A stretch of 64,000 bases of DNA from Desulfovibrio oxyclinae DSM 11498 (GTDB lineage: Bacteria > Desulfobacterota > Desulfovibrionia > Desulfovibrionales > Desulfovibrionaceae), in NCBI RefSeq assembly GCF_000375485.1, contig NZ_AQXE01000006.1, positions 155,119 to 219,118 of the forward strand. The letters run 5' to 3'. Both the position numbers and the translations under genes were made by a program. Shown one piece after another: positions 47,101 through 58,149 of this stretch. The first letter of the stretch is position 1, and each line of letters starts with the position of its first letter. The notes beneath the pieces were generated by a model. The model did no database searches, was not told the DNA's origin, and saw only the letters and a list, made by a program, of their open reading frames with translations.

Positions 47101-48260
47101 ATGAACGGCTTGAACAGCTCCAGCGCCATCTTTTTGGGCAGGCCGCACTGGTGCAGCTTCAGCTTGGGGCCGACCACGATGACCGAACGACCGGAGTAGT
47201 CGACGCGCTTGCCGAGCAGGTTCTGACGGAAGCGGCCCTGCTTGCCCTTGATCATGTCGGAAAGCGACTTGAGCGGACGACCGTTGGTGCCGGTGATGGC
47301 CCGGCCGCGGCGTCCGTTGTCGAACAGGGCGTCAACGGATTCCTGCAGCATGCGCTTTTCGTTGCGGATGATGATCTCGGGCGCGCCGAGTTCCAGCAGC
47401 CTGCGCAGGCGGTTGTTCCTGTTGATGACCCTGCGGTACAGGTCGTTGAGGTCCGAGGTGGCAAAACGGCCGCCGTCCAAGGGGACGAGCGGGCGCAACT
47501 CGGGCGGAATGACCGGAATCACTTCCATGATCATCCACTCGGGCTTGTTGCCGGATTCGAGGAATGCCTCGACGATCTTGAGTCGCTTGGTAAGTTTCTT
47601 CTTCTTGGTCTGCGAACGGGTGCTGCGGGATTCCTCGCGCAGTTCCACGCGCAGGGTCTCCAGGTCGAGCTGTTCCAGAAGACCCTTGATGGTCTCGGCG
47701 CCCATGCCCACTTCGATGGCGTCTTCGCCAAAGTGGTCGATAACCTGAAGGAACTGATCCTCGGAGATGACCTGCAGCTTTTTCAGTGGGGTCTCGCCGG
47801 GATCGAGCACGAGATAGGAATCGAAGTACAGAACCTTCTCCAGATCGGCCATGGTGATGTCCAGCAGGGTACCGATCTTGGAAGGCAGGGTCTTCAGAAA
47901 CCAGATGTGCGCCACGGGAGCGGCAAGCTCGATGTGGCCCATGCGCTCGCGCCTCACCTTGGAGGCAATGACCTCGACACCGCACTTTTCGCACACGATG
48001 CCGCGGTGCTTCATGCGTTTGTATTTGCCGCAGTTGCACTCGTAGTCCTTCACGGGGCCGAAGATCTTGGCACAGAAAAGGCCGTCGCGCTCCGGCTTGA
48101 AGGTACGGTAGTTGATGGTCTCCGGCTTCTTGACCTCGCCGAAAGACCACTCCCTGATGCTCTCAGGGGCGGCTATTGATATCTGGATCGCCTTGAGTCC
48201 CTTGCCGTCCATATTGGCGTTAGGGGCTCCGCGCAGGGTGAACAGGTCGTCCAACGTCAT
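44121..48260 (-). CDS. rpoC: RNA polymerase beta' subunit
   Basis: 1379 aa. The N-terminal zinc site is [20 protein letters not shown]. The catalytic [12 protein letters not shown] carries the three Asp that hold magnesium. A second cysteine set ([15 protein letters not shown]) is in the C-terminal half. There is no large lineage insertion. It follows rpoB by 73 nt and ends before a strong terminator. Confidence 0.99.
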   Translation of the reverse strand: MTLDDLFTLRGAPNANMDGKGLKAIQISIAAPESIREWSFGEVKKPETINYRTFKPERDGLFCAKIFGPVKDYECNCGKYKRMKHRGIVCEKCGVEVIASKVRRERMGHIELAAPVAHIWFLKTLPSKIGTLLDITMADLEKVLYFDSYLVLDPGETPLKKLQVISEDQFLQVIDHFGEDAIEVGMGAETIKGLLEQLDLETLRVELREESRSTRSQTKKKKLTKRLKIVEAFLESGNKPEWMIMEVIPVIPPELRPLVPLDGGRFATSDLNDLYRRVINRNNRLRRLLELGAPEIIIRNEKRMLQESVDALFDNGRRGRAITGTNGRPLKSLSDMIKGKQGRFRQNLLGKRVDYSGRSVIVVGPKLKLHQCGLPKKMALELFKPFIYSELEKREIATTIKSAKKMVEREDLVVWDILEDVVREYPIMLNRAPTLHRLGIQAFEPLLVEGKAIQLHPLVCSAYNADFDGDQMAVHVPLSVEAQIECRVLMMSSNNIMSPSNGSPVINPSQDIVLGLYYLTSPRSFEPGEGMIFSDPDEVIRANDAGVISLHSRIKVRIDGKLEETTCGRILVHAIIPGKLPFDLVNCTLNKKNIGRLVGGAYRLAGTKASVILCDKLKDLGYEYATRAGVTIAVQDLKIPDKKPELIGTATAEVETIENQFRDGIITRTEKYNKVVDVWTKTTNDVSNEMMQEMSIDVISDPKTGKTEENPSFNPIYMMATSGARGNQDQMRQLAGMRGLMAKPSGEIIETPITASFREGLSILQYFISTHGARKGLADTALKTANSGYLTRRLVDVVQDVTIAEKDCGTVDGLELTHYIKGGEIKQRLAERVLGRVTMFDVYDEGTGELVIPANTLIDEAYADKLDNAGINSILIRSALTCRSKRGVCAYCYGRDLARGHLVNVGETVGIIAAQSIGEPGTQLTMRTFHIGGTASKEIEQSTIEAQHQGRVTFSRMRTVSNSEGQVMVLGKSCQVGIVDDQGREREKYVLPSGARLMVEEGQEVKKGTLMAEWEPFIEPFITDVAGYIRFHDIIEGKTVQEDRTSRSSYTVMEYRTTSYRPALSIVDKDGKVLTRPGSATPAHFSMPVGAILMAKDGDEVRAGDVIARKPRESSKTKDIVGGLPRVAELFEVRKPKDMGVVSEIDGVVTFGPDTKGKRKLIVTPETGEPREYLIPKGKHITVTDGDFVEAGDLMTEGSPELHDILKIKGEKHLARYLVEEIQDVYRFQGVNINDKHIEIIVRQMLKKVSIVDPGDTSFLMGEQVDKQRFQEENQKIVAEEGIPAVAQNLVLGITQASLSTDSFISAASFQETTKVLTEAALRGKSDYLRGLKENVIVGRLVPAGTGYRRYANTDIVVPEQPERSDKFLEELEENPLLV

Positions 48261-48292
48261 CTGATAACCCTCTTGATCTAAAAGTTATCTTG

Positions 48293-48320
48293 ACCCGGCC
48301 CCCCGCAAGGAGGGCCGGGT
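48293..48320 (-). other. Hairpin between rpoB and rpoC
   Basis: A 9-bp GC stem (ACCCGGCCC/GGGCCGGGT) with a ten-base loop and no T-run. It is unlikely to terminate and may stabilise or space the message. Confidence 0.6.
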
Positions 48321-48333
48321 ATATATATTTTGC

Positions 48334-51300
48334 TTAGCCGTTGCGGGTTTCCTCGTAAGGAATCCTGCGGTCGGCCTGCTTCACGGGTTTTTCCTCGTGC
48401 TTGAGCGTCACGTCGAGGCCGAGGGACATGAGTTCCTTGACCAGAACGTTGAAGGACTCGGGGAGTCCCGCTTCGAGGAAGTTGTCACCCTTGACGATCT
48501 TCTCGTACATCTTCACGCGGCCCTGCACATCGTCTGACTTGACGGTGAGGAACTCCTGCAGGAGATAGGCCGCGCCATAGGCTTCGAGAGCCCAGACTTC
48601 CATTTCACCGAGCCGCTGTCCGCCGAACTGGGCCTTACCGCCCAGAGGCTGCTGGGTGACCAGCGAGTACGGACCGGTGGAACGGGCGTGTATCTTTTCG
48701 TCAACAAGGTGGTGGAGCTTCAGCATGTACATGATGCCCACGGTCACCCTGTTGTGGAACGGCTCGCCGGTGCGTCCGTCGTACAGGACCATCTTGCCGT
48801 CGCGAGGCACGCGGGCACGGTCCAGCCAGTCCCAGATCTCCTCTTCCAACGCACCGTCGAAGACCGGAGTCTTGGCAACGATGCCGCGACGGACGCGACG
48901 CACGGCCTTGACGAACTCTTCGTCGTCCATCCCGTCCACGAGGGAAGCGATTTCATCGGACTTGAAGATGTCCTTGACCTCGTCGCGCACTTCGGAGAGC
49001 TGGTCGTGCTCGTCCATGTAGCGGTTGATCTGGCGGCCGAGTTCATATCCGGCCCAGCCCAGATGGGTTTCCATGATCTGCCCGATGTTCATACGGGAAG
49101 GAACGCCCAGCGGGTTGAGCACGATGTCCATCGGCGTGCCGTCGGCGAAGAAAGGCATGTCCTCTTCCGGCAGAATGCAGGAGACGACACCCTTGTTACC
49201 GTGGCGGCCCGCCATTTTGTCACCAACGTTGAGCTTGCGCTTAACGGCGACGTAGACCTTGACCATCTTGATGACGCCCGGGGGCAGATCGTCGCCTTCG
49301 GTGACTTTCTCGCGCTTGACGTCATAGATGTTCTTGATGGCCCGCACCTGATTCTCGTAGTCGGCAATCAGCTGCTTGACCTGGTCGTTGACCTCGGAAT
49401 CGAAGATGCCGAGAAGCTTCTTGACCGGGACGCCGAACACGGCCTCGCGGGTCACCGGCTGACCGGGTTTTCCGAGCACGGCCTTGCGGGCGCCACTCAG
49501 CTCCCTGGCGAAGGTGGTACCTTCTGCTGCCTGCCAGATCTTCTCGCGGGTCTCGTCGGAAAGCGCAGCGATGTGCTTGCTTTCCTTGGCGTCGAACTTG
49601 GACAGCTCCCATTCCTCGATGGACTTGGTACGCTCGTCCTTCTCGCCGGAGCGACGGTTGAAGACCTTGACATCGACGACGGTGCCGTCGATTCCCGGCG
49701 GGACCTTGAGGGACGTGTTCTTCACGTCGCGGGCCTTGTCGCCGAATATCGCGCGCAGCAGCTTTTCCTCGGGGGTCAGCTGCGTCTCGCCCTTGGGCGT
49801 GATCTTACCGACCATGATGTCGTCGGGCTTGACGCGCGCGCCGATGCGGATGATGCCGCAATCGTCGAGGTTTCGCAGCATCTCTTCGGAAACGTTCGAG
49901 ATGTCGCGGGTTATTTCTTCGGGTCCGAGCTTGGTGTCACGGGCGACGACTTCGAACTCCTCGATGTGAATCGAGGTGTAGACGTCTTCCTTGACCATAC
50001 GCTCGGAGATGAGGATGGAGTCCTCGAAGTTGAAACCGCACCAGGGCATGAACGCCACGAGCAGGTTCTTGCCGATGGCAAGCTCGCCGTCTTCAATGGC
50101 CGGACCGTCCGCAAGAACGTCGCCCTTCTTGACCTTCTGCCCCACCTGTACGCGGGAACGCTGGCCGAAGCAGGAGTTCTGGTTGGACTTGTGCCACTTC
50201 TGCAGCTCGTAGTGCTTGGTGCCGCCCGTGGCAGGGGAGAATCCGTTGCCGTAGTTGAGGATCAGGCGCTCGGCGTCCACGTAGTGGACGAGACCGTCTT
50301 CCTCGGCAAGGATGCATGCTCCGGAGTCGCGGGCAACAATGCCTTCCATACCGGTTCCGACCAGCGGTTCCTCGGCACGCAGCAGAGGCACTGCCTGGCG
50401 CTGCATGTTGGAACCCATGAGTGCACGGTTCGCGTCGTCGTGCTCAAGGAACGGAATCAGCGCGGCGGAGATCGAAACGATCTGGGACGGGCTGATGTCC
50501 ATAAGGGTCACGTCTTCACGAAGCGACATCTGGACGTCGCCGGTGATGCGGGTCTGGACACGCGGGTTCGCGAAGGTGCGGTCTTCGGCGATGATGGAGT
50601 TGGCCTGAGCCACCACCTCGCCGGCTTCGCGGGACGCGTCCATATATATGACATCGTCCGTTACCTGATGGTCCTTGACCACGCGGTACGGAGTTTCGAT
50701 GAATCCGTAGTCGTTGACCTTGGCGTAGCAGGTCAGGGACACGATCAGACCGATGTTCGGGCCTTCCGGCGTTTCAATCGGGCAGATGCGTCCGTAGTGC
50801 GACGTATGCACGTCGCGAACCTCGAACCCTGCGCGTTCGCGGGTCAGACCGCCGGGGCCCAGTGCGGACAGGCGGCGCTTGTGAGTGACCTCGGAAAGCG
50901 GGTTGGTCTGGTCCATGAACTGCGAGAGCTGGGAGGTTCCGAAGAACTCCTTGAGCACCGCGGCCACGGGCTTGGGGTTGATGAGGTCGTGGGGCATGAG
51001 CGTGGCGACTTCCTGCAGGCTCATGCGCTCCTTGATGGCGCGCTCCATGCGGACAAGGCCGATGCGATACTGGTTCTCCACCAGTTCGCCGACAGGACGC
51101 ACACGGCGGTTGCCGAGGTGGTCGATGTCGTCGGCCGGGCCGTGCTCGTCCTTGAGGCGGATGAGCTCTCTGATGGCCTGGAGGATGTCGTTGTTGCTCA
51201 GGGTCCGCAGGTCCTTGTCCTCATCCACGCCGAGGCGGGAATTGAGTTTGTACCGACCGACCGTGGAGAGGTCGTAGTAGTCGGAACTGCGGAAGAGGTT

Positions 51301-52452
51301 TTCGAAGAAGCTGGATGCGACTTCGGGCGTCGGCGGCGAACTGGGCCGCAGACGGCGGTATATCTCGATCTGAGCTGTCTCGGTGTCCGTGGTCTTGTCC
51401 AGCATGAGGCTGTCGCGCAGGGACGAGGAGACGCCGGAACCCTTGGTGTGCAGAACGGGCAGGTCGGTAACGCCTGCTTCGATCAGCTTGGTCAGGGATT
51501 CAGCGCTGATTTCCTCGGCAGCCTGAACGAGCACTTCGCCGTTGCTGTCGACAATATCGCGTGCGGCAAACAGTCCGATGGGCGCGTCGGGATCGACTTC
51601 GATCCACTCCACGCCTGCGCGGATGAGTTTGCGCCAGGCTCCCTTCGTGATGAGGGCGCCTTTTTTGGTGACCACCTTGTCACCCGCTTCAAGGTCGATG
51701 TGCGCCGGTTCCTTGCGGAACTGGTTTTCAACGACCTTGCGCTCGACCTTGCCGTTGGCAATGCTGTATTCTTCGACATCATAGAAGAAGTTGAGAATGT
51801 CGGCACTGGTCATGCCCATGGCCTTGAGCAGCACCGTGCAGGGCATCTTGCGACGGCGGTCGATACGCACGTGCAGGATGTCCTTGTGGTCGAAGTCGAA
51901 GTCGAGCCACGATCCCCTCATGGGGATGACGCGGGCGGAATACAGAACCTTGCGGCTGGAGTGCGACTTGCCGGAATCATGTTCGAAGATGATACCGGGG
52001 CTGCGCTGCAGCTGGTTGACGATGACGCGCTCGGTGCCGTTTATGACAAACGTGCCCTTCTCGGTCATCAGCGGCAAGGTGCCGAAGTAGATGTCCTGTT
52101 CCTTGATGTCGCGAATGGTGCGATTCTCGGTTTCCTCGTCCACGTCGAAAACCACAAGGCGGACCTTGATCCGCAGCGGGGTTTCGTAGGTGAGGCCCTT
52201 CGAGATACACTCGTCGACGTCGTACTTGGGTTCGCCTATTTCATAGCTGACGAACTCAAGACTTGCCGTACGGTTGAAGTCCTCGATGGGAAAAACCGAA
52301 CGAAAAACACCTTCGAGGCCGAGGTCGCCCCGGCTGGCCGGAGAAACTTCGTCTTGAAGGAATCGTTTGTAGGAATCCACCTGCAGTTCGAGCAGGTGGG
52401 GAAAAGGCAAGGTATTTTCGATCTTACCGAAATACTTTCTGAGCTGACCCAT
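48334..52452 (-). CDS. rpoB: RNA polymerase beta subunit
   Basis: 1372 aa. The rifampicin-site stretch ([20 protein letters not shown] then [10 protein letters not shown]) is wild type. [12 protein letters not shown] and the C-terminal [20 protein letters not shown] are conserved. GAGGGTACA precedes the ATG. About 290 nt separate it from rplL. Confidence 0.99.
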   Translation of the reverse strand: MGQLRKYFGKIENTLPFPHLLELQVDSYKRFLQDEVSPASRGDLGLEGVFRSVFPIEDFNRTASLEFVSYEIGEPKYDVDECISKGLTYETPLRIKVRLVVFDVDEETENRTIRDIKEQDIYFGTLPLMTEKGTFVINGTERVIVNQLQRSPGIIFEHDSGKSHSSRKVLYSARVIPMRGSWLDFDFDHKDILHVRIDRRRKMPCTVLLKAMGMTSADILNFFYDVEEYSIANGKVERKVVENQFRKEPAHIDLEAGDKVVTKKGALITKGAWRKLIRAGVEWIEVDPDAPIGLFAARDIVDSNGEVLVQAAEEISAESLTKLIEAGVTDLPVLHTKGSGVSSSLRDSLMLDKTTDTETAQIEIYRRLRPSSPPTPEVASSFFENLFRSSDYYDLSTVGRYKLNSRLGVDEDKDLRTLSNNDILQAIRELIRLKDEHGPADDIDHLGNRRVRPVGELVENQYRIGLVRMERAIKERMSLQEVATLMPHDLINPKPVAAVLKEFFGTSQLSQFMDQTNPLSEVTHKRRLSALGPGGLTRERAGFEVRDVHTSHYGRICPIETPEGPNIGLIVSLTCYAKVNDYGFIETPYRVVKDHQVTDDVIYMDASREAGEVVAQANSIIAEDRTFANPRVQTRITGDVQMSLREDVTLMDISPSQIVSISAALIPFLEHDDANRALMGSNMQRQAVPLLRAEEPLVGTGMEGIVARDSGACILAEEDGLVHYVDAERLILNYGNGFSPATGGTKHYELQKWHKSNQNSCFGQRSRVQVGQKVKKGDVLADGPAIEDGELAIGKNLLVAFMPWCGFNFEDSILISERMVKEDVYTSIHIEEFEVVARDTKLGPEEITRDISNVSEEMLRNLDDCGIIRIGARVKPDDIMVGKITPKGETQLTPEEKLLRAIFGDKARDVKNTSLKVPPGIDGTVVDVKVFNRRSGEKDERTKSIEEWELSKFDAKESKHIAALSDETREKIWQAAEGTTFARELSGARKAVLGKPGQPVTREAVFGVPVKKLLGIFDSEVNDQVKQLIADYENQVRAIKNIYDVKREKVTEGDDLPPGVIKMVKVYVAVKRKLNVGDKMAGRHGNKGVVSCILPEEDMPFFADGTPMDIVLNPLGVPSRMNIGQIMETHLGWAGYELGRQINRYMDEHDQLSEVRDEVKDIFKSDEIASLVDGMDDEEFVKAVRRVRRGIVAKTPVFDGALEEEIWDWLDRARVPRDGKMVLYDGRTGEPFHNRVTVGIMYMLKLHHLVDEKIHARSTGPYSLVTQQPLGGKAQFGGQRLGEMEVWALEAYGAAYLLQEFLTVKSDDVQGRVKMYEKIVKGDNFLEAGLPESFNVLVKELMSLGLDVTLKHEEKPVKQADRRIPYEETRNG

Positions 52453-52589
52453 TGTACCCTCATGCCGTACGTTTGCTGTTGGGATGGATGCTCGGCTTGG
52501 ACGCTGGCCCTCAACGGCCGGTTTCAGCCTAGGACGCCGAAACGACTTATGGAAATCGGGTGGCAGTGCAATCTCCGCGCACGCTGTGC

Positions 52590-52626
52590 ACGAAAAACGA
52601 AGACCCCGGTCACCCGGTGACCGGTC
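52590..52626 (-). terminator. Attenuator-like hairpin upstream of rpoB
   Basis: On the minus strand AGACCGGTCACC pairs with GGTGACC..GGTCT (a two-base bulge), followed by TCGTTTTTCG. It lies in the rplL-rpoB gap, where many bacteria partly terminate so that ribosomal proteins exceed polymerase. Confidence 0.55.
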
Positions 52627-52678
52627 TCTTCATAACCAAAAGTCAAAGCGAATTCTGACAGTATATACACAGACAGGA

Positions 52679-52718
52679 CAAAGAGCGCAACACCCTTACA
52701 AAGGGCTTGCGCTCTTTG
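52679..52718 (-). other. Long stem just after rplL (possible RNase III processing site)
   Basis: CAAAGAGCGCAA pairs perfectly with TTGCGCTCTTTG; the 16-base loop contains a CCCTT/AAGGG mini-hairpin. The double-stranded stem resembles the E. coli rplL-rpoB RNase III site in place and shape; it could also be a weak terminator. Between it and rpoB, 52453-52678 holds only the attenuator-like hairpin. Confidence 0.5.
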
Positions 52719-52742
52719 TTCTGTATATTGAAATCGCTGAGC

Positions 52743-53132
52743 TTACTTGACTTCAACTTCAGCGCCAGCTTCTTCAAGCTGCTTTTTGGCTTCTTCGGCT
52801 TCGTCCTTGGAAGCGCCTTCCTTGAGCGGCTTCGGAGCTTCGTCGACGATGGCCTTGGCTTCTTTGAGGCCGAGACCGGTGATGGCGCGAACAGCCTTGA
52901 TGACGGCGATCTTGTTGCCGCCGGGGCTCTTCAGGACCACGTCGAATTCGGTCTTTTCTTCTTCTTCAGCGCCTTCTGCGCCACCAGCGGCCGGAGCGGC
53001 CATGACGGCGGCGGCCGGAGCAGCGGCTTCAACGCCGAACTTCTCTTCCAGCTCGCTGATAAACTCGGACAGTTCCAGAACGGTCATGTTGCCGATGAAC
53101 TCGACAACCTGCTCTTTGGTGATGTCAGCCAT
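52743..53132 (-). CDS. rplL: 50S ribosomal protein L7/L12
   Basis: 129 aa, the multi-copy stalk protein that recruits GTPase factors. The N-terminal dimer domain ends near residue 30, an Ala-rich hinge follows (about 35-55), and the C-terminal domain has [20 protein letters not shown]. It is cotranscribed with rplJ. Confidence 0.98.
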   Translation of the reverse strand: MADITKEQVVEFIGNMTVLELSEFISELEEKFGVEAAAPAAAVMAAPAAGGAEGAEEEEKTEFDVVLKSPGGNKIAVIKAVRAITGLGLKEAKAIVDEAPKPLKEGASKDEAEEAKKQLEEAGAEVEVK

Positions 53133-53174
53133 TGTTTTCCTCCTGGGAAATCGATTCGCTTTTTTTGGTTCCGG

Positions 53175-53696
53175 TTACGCGGTTTCCTGCTGGTCCTTAA
53201 TAGCAGTAAGGGCCCAGAGGAGCTTGCGCTGCACATTGGCAAACAGGCACACGAAGTTTCTCGGGACAGCCTGCATGGTGCCGAGCATGGAGCTGAGGAG
53301 CTCCGGCCTGCTGGGCATCTTGGCGAGCTCTTTCACCGCCGCTTCGTCAAGATACTTGCCCTCAAGGGATGCGAACTTCAGCTCGAATTTCTTCGAGGTC
53401 TTGGCGAAATCCGCAAGCGCCTTGGCTGCTGCTACGGGATCATCGTAGCCCAGCGCAACTGCGCAGTTTTCCTTGAACTGCTCCGAGAGGTGTTCGTGAT
53501 CGGTACCTTCCAGAGCCAACCGGGCCAGGGTATTCTTGACGACCTGGTAGTCTACGCCGACTTCATTGAGCTTGTCGCGAAGGACGTTCGTCTCTTCAAC
53601 GCTCATGCCCTTGAAATCGGAGACGACGGCAATACTCGCCTTCGAGGCCCTCTCGTTGAGGCTCTCGATGATCTGAGCTTTCTCTTGCCTATTCAT
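53175..53696 (-). CDS. rplJ: 50S ribosomal protein L10
   Basis: 173 aa. It anchors L7/L12 to the stalk base and, as L10(L12)4, binds its own leader. [20 protein letters not shown] opens it, and a C-terminal helix would bind L12 dimers. The conserved leader lies immediately upstream. Confidence 0.97.
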   Translation of the reverse strand: MNRQEKAQIIESLNERASKASIAVVSDFKGMSVEETNVLRDKLNEVGVDYQVVKNTLARLALEGTDHEHLSEQFKENCAVALGYDDPVAAAKALADFAKTSKKFELKFASLEGKYLDEAAVKELAKMPSRPELLSSMLGTMQAVPRNFVCLFANVQRKLLWALTAIKDQQETA

Positions 53697-53700
53697 CCCA

Positions 53701-53790
53701 ACTCCTAGTCGTTCGGCCCGGAAAGCGAGTCAGTTTGTCTCGGCAGAATTTAAGGGTCGCCCCACCTGCTTTCTCTGACACAACTTCCCG
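53701..53790 (-). ncRNA. L10 leader (autoregulatory mRNA element of rplJL)
   Basis: Core 53737-53780 on the minus strand: AGCAGGTGGGG, then CCCTTAAATTCTGCCGAG. It matches the conserved kink-turn element bound by L10-L12. A further GC hairpin at 53804-53824, without T-run, lies upstream just after rplA. Confidence 0.8.
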
Positions 53791-53835
53791 TGCTGTATTC
53801 ATTCCCGGTCGAAAACCGACCGGGAGGTCCACTAT

Positions 53836-54543
53836 TTACGCGCCGATGAAACGGCGAACCGACAGGGGGTCGACCTTAACGCCGGGGCCCATGGTCGTGG
53901 CGATGGCCACAGCCTTCATGTAGGTGCCCTTGGCGGAGGACGGCTTCATGCGGTTGATGGTGTCGAGCAACGTGCGCAGATTGTCCTGGAGCTTTTCAGC
54001 GCCGAAGGAAACCTTGCCGATGGGAGCGTGCAGGACGCCTGCCTTGTCCACCTTGAACTCGACCTTACCGGCCTTGAGTTCGGAGATGGCGTTGCCGATT
54101 TCGAAAGTTACGGTTCCGGTCTTGGCGTTGGGCATCATGCCGCGGGGGCCGAGCACCTTACCGATGCGGCCGACGAGCGCCATCATGTCCGGGGTGGCCA
54201 CGGCCTTGTCGAACTCGAGCCATCCGCCCTGAATCTTCTCGACCAGGTCATCGGCACCGACGATGTCGGCTCCGGCTTCCTTGGCTTCGGCTTCCTTGTC
54301 GCCCTTACAGAAGGCGGCGACGCGGACGTCCTTGCCGAGGCCGTGGGGCAGGCTGACTGCACCACGAACCATCTGATCGGAATACTTCGGGTCAACACCA
54401 AGGTTGATGGCGACATCCACGGTTTCGTCAAACTTGGCGAAAGCATTGTCGATGGCGATCTGGAGACCAGCTTCGACGTCGTGCTTTGCCGTGGTGTCGG
54501 TACCTTCCACAGCGTTGCGGTATTTCTTTCCGTGCTTGGGCAT
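53836..54543 (-). CDS. rplA: 50S ribosomal protein L1
   Basis: 235 aa from the ATG at 54543 ([14 protein letters not shown]). [20 protein letters not shown] is the L1 signature. It forms the mobile L1 stalk that moves E-site tRNA and represses rplKA in E. coli. It follows rplK by 14 nt. Confidence 0.98.
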   Translation of the reverse strand: MPKHGKKYRNAVEGTDTTAKHDVEAGLQIAIDNAFAKFDETVDVAINLGVDPKYSDQMVRGAVSLPHGLGKDVRVAAFCKGDKEAEAKEAGADIVGADDLVEKIQGGWLEFDKAVATPDMMALVGRIGKVLGPRGMMPNAKTGTVTFEIGNAISELKAGKVEFKVDKAGVLHAPIGKVSFGAEKLQDNLRTLLDTINRMKPSSAKGTYMKAVAIATTMGPGVKVDPLSVRRFIGA

Positions 54544-54557
54544 TGCTTGTATCCTCA

Positions 54558-54983
54558 CTAACCCTTGACTTCGAGGCCCATGCTGCGGGCGGTGCCTTCG
54601 ATGGTGATCATGGCGGCCTCGACATCGCGGGCGTTCAGATCGGGCATTTTCAGTTCCGCAATTTCGCGAATCTGAGCCTTGGTGACCTTGCCGACCTTTT
54701 TCTTGTTGGGCTCACCGGATCCCTTTTCGATCTTGGCAGCCTTGCGCAGCAGAACCGCCGCCGGGGGAGTCTTGGTGATGAAGGTGAAGGAGCGGTCCGC
54801 AAAGACGGTGATGATCACCGGGATGATCATGCCCTTCTGGTCCTGCGTCTTGGCATTGAATGCCTTGCAGAATTCCATTATGTTCACGCCGTGCTGGCCC
54901 AGAGCCGGACCAACCGGAGGCGACGGGTTCGCCGAGCCGGCGGGAATCTGCAGCTTGATCTTTCCGATTTCTTTCTTGGCCAT
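54558..54983 (-). CDS. rplK: 50S ribosomal protein L11
   Basis: 141 aa. [20 protein letters not shown] is the Pro-rich N-terminal signature; the C-terminal domain binds the GTPase-centre rRNA. It follows nusG by 54 nt. Confidence 0.98.
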   Translation of the reverse strand: MAKKEIGKIKLQIPAGSANPSPPVGPALGQHGVNIMEFCKAFNAKTQDQKGMIIPVIITVFADRSFTFITKTPPAAVLLRKAAKIEKGSGEPNKKKVGKVTKAQIREIAELKMPDLNARDVEAAMITIEGTARSMGLEVKG

Positions 54984-55037
54984 CGTATCGTTCCTTAATG
55001 AATAAATTCGCTATGGTGGTAGCGATTGGAACGGTCG

Positions 55038-55598
55038 TTATCCCTTGTCGACCTGGACGAAGTCCAGTTCCACGGGAGTCTGACGACCGAATATGGACAC
55101 GGAGACGCGGAGTTTGCCCTTATCGTAGTTGACTTCCTCGACCACGCCGTTGAAGCCGCTGAAGGGGCCGTCGATGACGCGCACGTCGTCGCCGCGCTCA
55201 AAGTTGTACTTGGGACGAGGCTTTTCCTGACGGGATTCCATCATGGAAAGGATGTTCTTGGCCTCGCTGTCCCGCATCGGAGTGGGTCGGTTCTTGCCGC
55301 CCACAAACCCGGTCACCCGGGGAATAGACTGAATCAGGTGCCAGGAGTCGTCCGTCAGGACCATCTTGATCATGACGTACCCGGGGTAGAACTTCCGGGT
55401 AGACGTGCGCTTCTCGCCCTTGACCATCTCCACGACCTTTTCGGTGGGCATGACAACCTCCTCGATGAGGCCTTTGTCCTGCCCTGTCCGCATCATTTCG
55501 CGGATGGTCTGCTCGACGCGCTGTTCGAATCCGGAATAGGTATGGACGATATACCACCGTCCGTTCCCTGTGGATTCTGTCCTGTCTTCTGTGCTCAT
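55038..55598 (-). CDS. nusG: Transcription termination/antitermination protein NusG
   Basis: 186 aa. The NGN domain begins WYIVHTYSGFEQRVEQTIRE, and the KOW domain has GDDVRVIDGPFSGFNGVVEE. It couples polymerase to ribosome and Rho. It is in the standard secE-nusG-rplK order. Confidence 0.98.
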   Translation of the reverse strand: MSTEDRTESTGNGRWYIVHTYSGFEQRVEQTIREMMRTGQDKGLIEEVVMPTEKVVEMVKGEKRTSTRKFYPGYVMIKMVLTDDSWHLIQSIPRVTGFVGGKNRPTPMRDSEAKNILSMMESRQEKPRPKYNFERGDDVRVIDGPFSGFNGVVEEVNYDKGKLRVSVSIFGRQTPVELDFVQVDKG

Positions 55599-55621
55599 GA
55601 CTTCAGTCTTCCTGTGGGACT

Positions 55622-55879
55622 TTAGGACAGGATTGCTTCGACCAGCTTACTGAGGCCAAAGTCAACGATGCCCAGGTACAACGCTATGACCAGGGTAACG
55701 ACGAGGACGGCGATGCAGGTGGTGGTTGTCTCCTTGCGGGAGGGCCAGACCACCTTCTTTATCTCGACCTTGGATTCCTCGAAGAAGGTCCGCAGTTCCC
55801 TGCCCTTCTCCACAAGTCCGCCGCCAGCCGGCTTTTCGGCCTGCTGCGCGGCGGAATTTTTGCCCTTTTTCTTGGCCAT
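55622..55879 (-). CDS. secE: Preprotein translocase subunit SecE
   Basis: 85 aa from the ATG at 55879. This is the short, single-helix form: a Lys-rich N-terminus, amphipathic FFEESKVEIKKVVWPSRKET, then one membrane helix. It clamps SecY. It lies 27 nt after tRNA-Trp. Confidence 0.95.
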   Translation of the reverse strand: MAKKKGKNSAAQQAEKPAGGGLVEKGRELRTFFEESKVEIKKVVWPSRKETTTTCIAVLVVTLVIALYLGIVDFGLSKLVEAILS

Positions 55880-55906
55880 AACGATATCTATCCCAGTAAA
55901 ATTGAG

Positions 55907-55983
55907 TGGCAGGGGTGGAGGGATTCGAACCCCCAACCTCCGGTTTTGGAGACCGGCACTCTAGCCGTTCGAGTTACACCCCT
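55907..55983 (-). tRNA. tRNA-Trp (CCA anticodon)
   Basis: 77 nt with encoded CCA. Acceptor AGGGGTG/CACCCCT; anticodon loop CTCCAAA; T-loop TTCGAAT. It lies between rpmG and secE. Confidence 0.96.
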
Positions 55984-55996
55984 GCTCTATCGAAGA

Positions 55997-56146
55997 CTAC
56001 TTGGACTCTTTGTGAACCGTGTGCTTCCTGTCCCAGGGACAGAATTTCTTCAGTTCGATACGTCCAGTAGTGTTCTTCTTGTTCTTCCGAGTAGCGTAGT
56101 TCTTACGCTTGCACTCGGTGCACTGCAACTGAATGTTGACGCGCAT
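55997..56146 (-). CDS. rpmG: 50S ribosomal protein L33
   Basis: 49 aa, starting [20 protein letters not shown]. The first zinc pair CTEC (9, 12) is present, but the second is C38-P-W-D41 instead of CxxC, so the site has Asp or is incomplete. The gene lies three nt after the tuf stop, before tRNA-Trp. Confidence 0.95.
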   Translation of the reverse strand: MRVNIQLQCTECKRKNYATRKNKKNTTGRIELKKFCPWDRKHTVHKESK

Positions 56147-56149
56147 GCC

Positions 56150-57343
56150 TTACTCCAGGATTTCGGTCACGACACCCGCGCCGACGGTGCGGCCGCCTTC
56201 GCGAATGGCGAAACGCAGGCCCTGCTCCATGGCGATGGGGGCGATCAGTTCGACGGTGAAGGTCGCGTTGTCGCCGGGCATGACCATCTCGACTCCGTCT
56301 TCCAAGGTAACCACGCCGGTGACGTCGGTCGTACGGAAGTAGAACTGCGGACGGTAGCCGGAGAAGAACGGGGTGTGACGTCCACCTTCGTCCTTGGACA
56401 TGACGAACACTTCTGCCTTGAACTTGGTGTGCGGGGTGATGGAGCCGGGACGGGCAGCAACCTGACCGCGTTCGACTTCGTCACGCTTGATGCCGCGAAG
56501 CAGCAGACCGACGTTGTCACCAGCCTGACCCTGGTCGAGGATCTTGCGGAACATTTCCACACCGGTGCAGGTGGTCTTCTGGGTGTTCTTGATGCCGATG
56601 ATTTCGATTTCTTCACCCACGTTGATGATGCCGCGCTCAACACGACCGGTGACGACGGTGCCGCGACCGGAGATGGAGAAGACGTCTTCGATGGGCATCA
56701 GGAACGGCTTGTCCACGTCGCGCTCGGGCTCGGGGATGTAGCTGTCCAGGGCGTCAAGCAGTTCGTAGATCGGCTTGGCGTCATCGGAGTCGGCGGAATC
56801 GGCTTCCAGGGCCTTCAGGGCAGAGCCGAGAATGACCGGGCAGTCGTCGCCGGGGAAGTCGTACTTGGAGAGCAGTTCGCGAACTTCGAGTTCCACGAGT
56901 TCGAGCAGCTCTTCGTCGTCGACCATGTCGCACTTGTTCAGGAACACGACCATGGCGGGGACGCCGACCTGACGACCGAGCAGGATGTGCTCGCGAGTCT
57001 GGGGCATCGGACCGTCGGTGGCGGCGACGACGAGGATAGCGCCGTCCATCTGCGCAGCACCGGTGATCATGTTCTTAACGTAGTCCGCGTGACCCGGGCA
57101 GTCCACGTGAGCGTAGTGACGGGTAGCGGTTTCGTACTCAACGTGAGCGGTGGCGATGGTGATGCCGCGCTCTTTTTCTTCCGGAGCCTTGTCGATTTCG
57201 TCAAAGGCCACGTACTCGCCGTGTCCGGCCATGGCGGCCAGCTTAGTCACGGCGGCAGTCAGAGTGGTCTTGCCGTGGTCGATGTGGCCGATGGTTCCAA
57301 CGTTTACGTGCGGCTTACTCCGCTCGAATTTAGCCTTTCCCAT
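56150..57343 (-). CDS. tuf: Elongation factor Tu
   Basis: 397 aa. G1 [10 protein letters not shown] is near 18, [12 protein letters not shown] is switch II, and [12 protein letters not shown] is G4. It delivers aminoacyl-tRNA to the A site. The only tuf copy in this window; it follows four tRNA genes, as tufB does in E. coli. Confidence 0.99.
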   Translation of the reverse strand: MGKAKFERSKPHVNVGTIGHIDHGKTTLTAAVTKLAAMAGHGEYVAFDEIDKAPEEKERGITIATAHVEYETATRHYAHVDCPGHADYVKNMITGAAQMDGAILVVAATDGPMPQTREHILLGRQVGVPAMVVFLNKCDMVDDEELLELVELEVRELLSKYDFPGDDCPVILGSALKALEADSADSDDAKPIYELLDALDSYIPEPERDVDKPFLMPIEDVFSISGRGTVVTGRVERGIINVGEEIEIIGIKNTQKTTCTGVEMFRKILDQGQAGDNVGLLLRGIKRDEVERGQVAARPGSITPHTKFKAEVFVMSKDEGGRHTPFFSGYRPQFYFRTTDVTGVVTLEDGVEMVMPGDNATFTVELIAPIAMEQGLRFAIREGGRTVGAGVVTEILE

Positions 57344-57395
57344 GGTAGTTTCCCCCTGAAAGTCTCGTTTAGGTTTCTCTCAGTTATAAAATGTA

Positions 57396-57471
<76 letters not shown>

Positions 57472-57523
57472 CTTCCAGCTTCGCTTTGGGAGAAATGGAT
57501 TGGACGGGGTGACAATATGCGGG

Positions 57524-57600
57524 TGGAGCGGGAAACGAGACTCGAACTCGCAACCCTCAGCTTGGAAGGCTGATGCTCTAGCCAATTGAGCTATTCCCGC
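57524..57600 (-). tRNA. tRNA-Gly (TCC anticodon)
   Basis: 77 nt with encoded CCA. Acceptor GCGGGAA/TTCCCGC; anticodon stem TCAGC/GCTGA with loop CTTCCAA. Confidence 0.96.
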
Positions 57601-57654
57601 TCACTCCTGTAGTCCGTCAGCAAATCCATGCCTCCTACAGCGTGGCTTTCAATG

Positions 57655-57740
57655 TGGTGGTGGGGGGAGGATTCGAACCTCCGAAGGCGAATGCCGACAG
57701 ATTTACAGTCTGTTCCCTTTGGCCACTCGGGAACCCCACC
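57655..57740 (-). tRNA. tRNA-Tyr (GTA anticodon)
   Basis: 86-nt class II tRNA with long variable arm and encoded CCA. Acceptor GGTGGGG; anticodon stem CAGAC/ATCTG region with loop TGTAA centred on GTA. Confidence 0.95.
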
Positions 57741-57747
57741 ACTGTAC

Positions 57748-57823
57748 TGGAGCTGGCGATGGGACTTGAACCCGCAACCTGCTGATTACAAGTCAGCTGC
57801 TCTACCAATTGAGCTACGCCAGC
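57748..57823 (-). tRNA. tRNA-Thr (TGT anticodon)
   Basis: 76 nt with encoded CCA. Acceptor GCTGGCG/CGCCAGC; anticodon stem GCTGA/TCAGC with loop CTTGTAA. Confidence 0.96.
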
Positions 57824-57920
57824 TCGCGAGCGATGACCTATATCCGCTCATTTGGTAGAACGCAAGGATTATTTTCAACAACCCTTTGCGTGGGTGCCCC
57901 GTTTCGCCCGAGGACGTGGC

Positions 57921-57950
57921 TCTTTACTTAGAGAACTCCGATCTTGTCAA
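57921..57950 (-). promoter_or_regulatory. Sigma-70 promoter of the tRNA-tuf-secE-nusG-rpl unit
   Basis: TTGACA (57950-57945), 18-bp spacer, TAAAGA (57926-57921), about 100 nt before tRNA-Thr(TGT). The rest of 57824-58149 holds only AT-rich DNA and the candidate dus promoter. Confidence 0.6.
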
Positions 57951-58111
57951 CCCTTCACCACCATTTTTCTGAAAAAACCCTCATTTTTTCCATATTATCC
58001 CGAAATGAGGTTCAGACTATCATGCCGATTCCACTCGCTCTATCATATCATTATATATATGGCGAGCTCTCCACTTCCCTGCCACGTCGCCATTTTTTCC
58101 TGTCCCTTTGC

Positions 58112-58140
58112 TTTACACCCCGGCCGGGGCGGCTTATGAG
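58112..58140 (+). promoter_or_regulatory. Possible sigma-70 promoter of dus
   Basis: TTTACA (58112-58117), 17-bp spacer, TATGAG (58135-58140). The predicted start near 58147 is only about three nt before the ATG at 58150. Confidence 0.4.
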
Positions 58141-58149
58141 CATCCCGTC

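Noticed and set aside
44550..48179. 1209-codon plus-strand frame opposite rpoC
   Set aside because: Antisense shadow of a universally conserved gene; Val/Asp/Gly/His-rich with no domain.
48293..48320. rpoB-rpoC hairpin as a terminator
   Set aside because: No T-run after the stem on the minus strand, and rpoC must be cotranscribed.
48688..52620. 1310-codon plus-strand frame opposite rpoB
   Set aside because: Antisense shadow of rpoB, with no promoter, ribosome site or domain.
53804..53824. Hairpin after rplA as a terminator
   Set aside because: A GC stem without a following T-run; more likely part of the rplJ leader region.
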